A DNA stretch of 64,000 nucleotides. Source: Streptomyces camponoticapitis (lineage in GTDB: Bacteria; Actinomycetota; Actinomycetes; Streptomycetales; Streptomycetaceae). Below are positions 63,848-64,000 of the stretch, one piece after another. The position numbers and the translations under genes are program-made. The notes under the pieces are model-generated. The model was not told the DNA's origin and searched no databases. It saw nothing but the letters and a program-made list of their open reading frames with translations. The stretch is from positions 1-64,000 of the forward strand of contig NZ_BMMV01000007.1 of NCBI RefSeq assembly GCF_014646115.1, written 5' to 3'. Numbering within the stretch: the first letter of the stretch is position 1; each line of letters begins with the position of its first letter.

Positions 63848-64000
63848 ATGACGGCGGCTTTCGGTTCGGGCTCGGCCTCGGACTCAGGCGCGGACGTGGT
63901 TTCGGGCCCAGGCGTGGGCTCGGGCTCGTGCGTGGAATCAGGCCCCGCCTCGGGCCCGGATTCAGGCCCGGATTCAGGCCCGGATTCAGGCTCAGTCTTG
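63848..64000 (+). CDS. Partial Ser/Gly-rich reading frame running off the window
   Basis: An open frame from ATG 63848 to the window end encodes a Ser/Gly/Asp-rich low-complexity N-terminus (M-T-A-A-F-G-S-G-S-A-S-D-S-G-A-D, then repeated S-G-P-D). It begins 20 bp after the previous gene, with GAGGGG 14 nt upstream. It resembles the disordered leader of the preceding membrane protein. No domain is visible yet; the frame could also be non-coding repeat. Confidence 0.4.
   Translation, partial: MTAAFGSGSASDSGADVVSGPGVGSGSCVESGPASGPDSGPDSGPDSGSVL
63953..63988. repeat. 12-bp tandem repeat at the window edge
   Basis: Three perfect units of GGCCCGGATTCA (63953-63988), followed by a diverged unit. 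In the plus frame starting at 63848 it encodes a G-P-D-S tetrapeptide repeat. Confidence 0.8.

Overview
The window looks like a piece of a Streptomyces chromosome core. GC content is very high with strong third-position G/C bias. GTG starts and leaderless-looking starts are common. Several families are typical of the genus: the SCO4848-type membrane protein, DUF3017, DUF397/DUF5753 pairs, a MocR regulator and ECF sigma/anti-sigma pairs. From memory, the order (sdhCDAB, SCO4848-like, D-Ala-D-Ala carboxypeptidase, trpS, mdh, folD, purHN) resembles the S. coelicolor SCO48xx region read backwards. I could not run that comparison. I found no tRNA, rRNA, CRISPR array, insertion sequence, phage or biosynthetic cluster.

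Region 0-13 kb: a WhiJ-type regulatory trio (DUF397, XRE/DUF5753, divergent RsbW-like ATPase) is followed by a LeuE-type exporter and an ArsR-VOC operon with a clean promoter/operator. Next come a stand-alone mutase large subunit, a methyltransferase, an L,D-transpeptidase lipoprotein, an ECF sigma/membrane partner pair, a conserved hypothetical and a GH20 hexosaminidase. The hexosaminidase ends in a repeat-built terminator. A divergent OHCU-decarboxylase-like gene, apparently with a CTG start, lies just before the sdh operon.

Region 13-32 kb: sdhCDAB is followed by a nucleotidyltransferase fused to a cold-shock-like domain, a TetR regulator tail-to-tail with an MMPL exporter, and a response regulator/kinase pair divergent from MMPL. 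Then come a membrane metallophosphoesterase with a SCO4848-type partner, a D-Ala-D-Ala carboxypeptidase, a BrkB/YihY protein, a DprE1/DprE2-like pair, a 2H phosphoesterase and trpS.

Region 32-46 kb: a second ECF sigma/anti-sigma/membrane protein operon, an ornithine aminotransferase, a glutathionylspermidine-synthase-like gene with a small lipoprotein, a Vat-type acetyltransferase, a kinase-fold gene coupled to a MocR regulator, an AhpD-like protein and a PEP-mutase/isocitrate-lyase-family enzyme. This part ends with DUF1996, DUF305 lipoprotein and LacI regulator genes. A pair of matching palindromic operators sits on the DUF1996 promoter.

Region 46-64 kb: one minus-strand cluster, betB-betA-proV-proW-proX, joins choline oxidation to glycine betaine uptake. 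It is followed by a secreted phospholipase A2, mdh, an XRE/DUF2690 membrane protein, folD with DUF3017, a Pro/Gln/Tyr-rich membrane protein, purN-purH, a Ser/Gly-rich membrane protein and a partial gene at the edge. Strong G/C hairpin terminators separate most units.

No obviously new multi-gene system stands out. The most notable items are the DprE1 homologue with Ser at the drug-target Cys position, the nucleotidyltransferase/cold-shock fusion, the twin operator near the LacI gene, the degenerate OHCU-like protein with a CTG start, and the MocR/kinase coupled pair.
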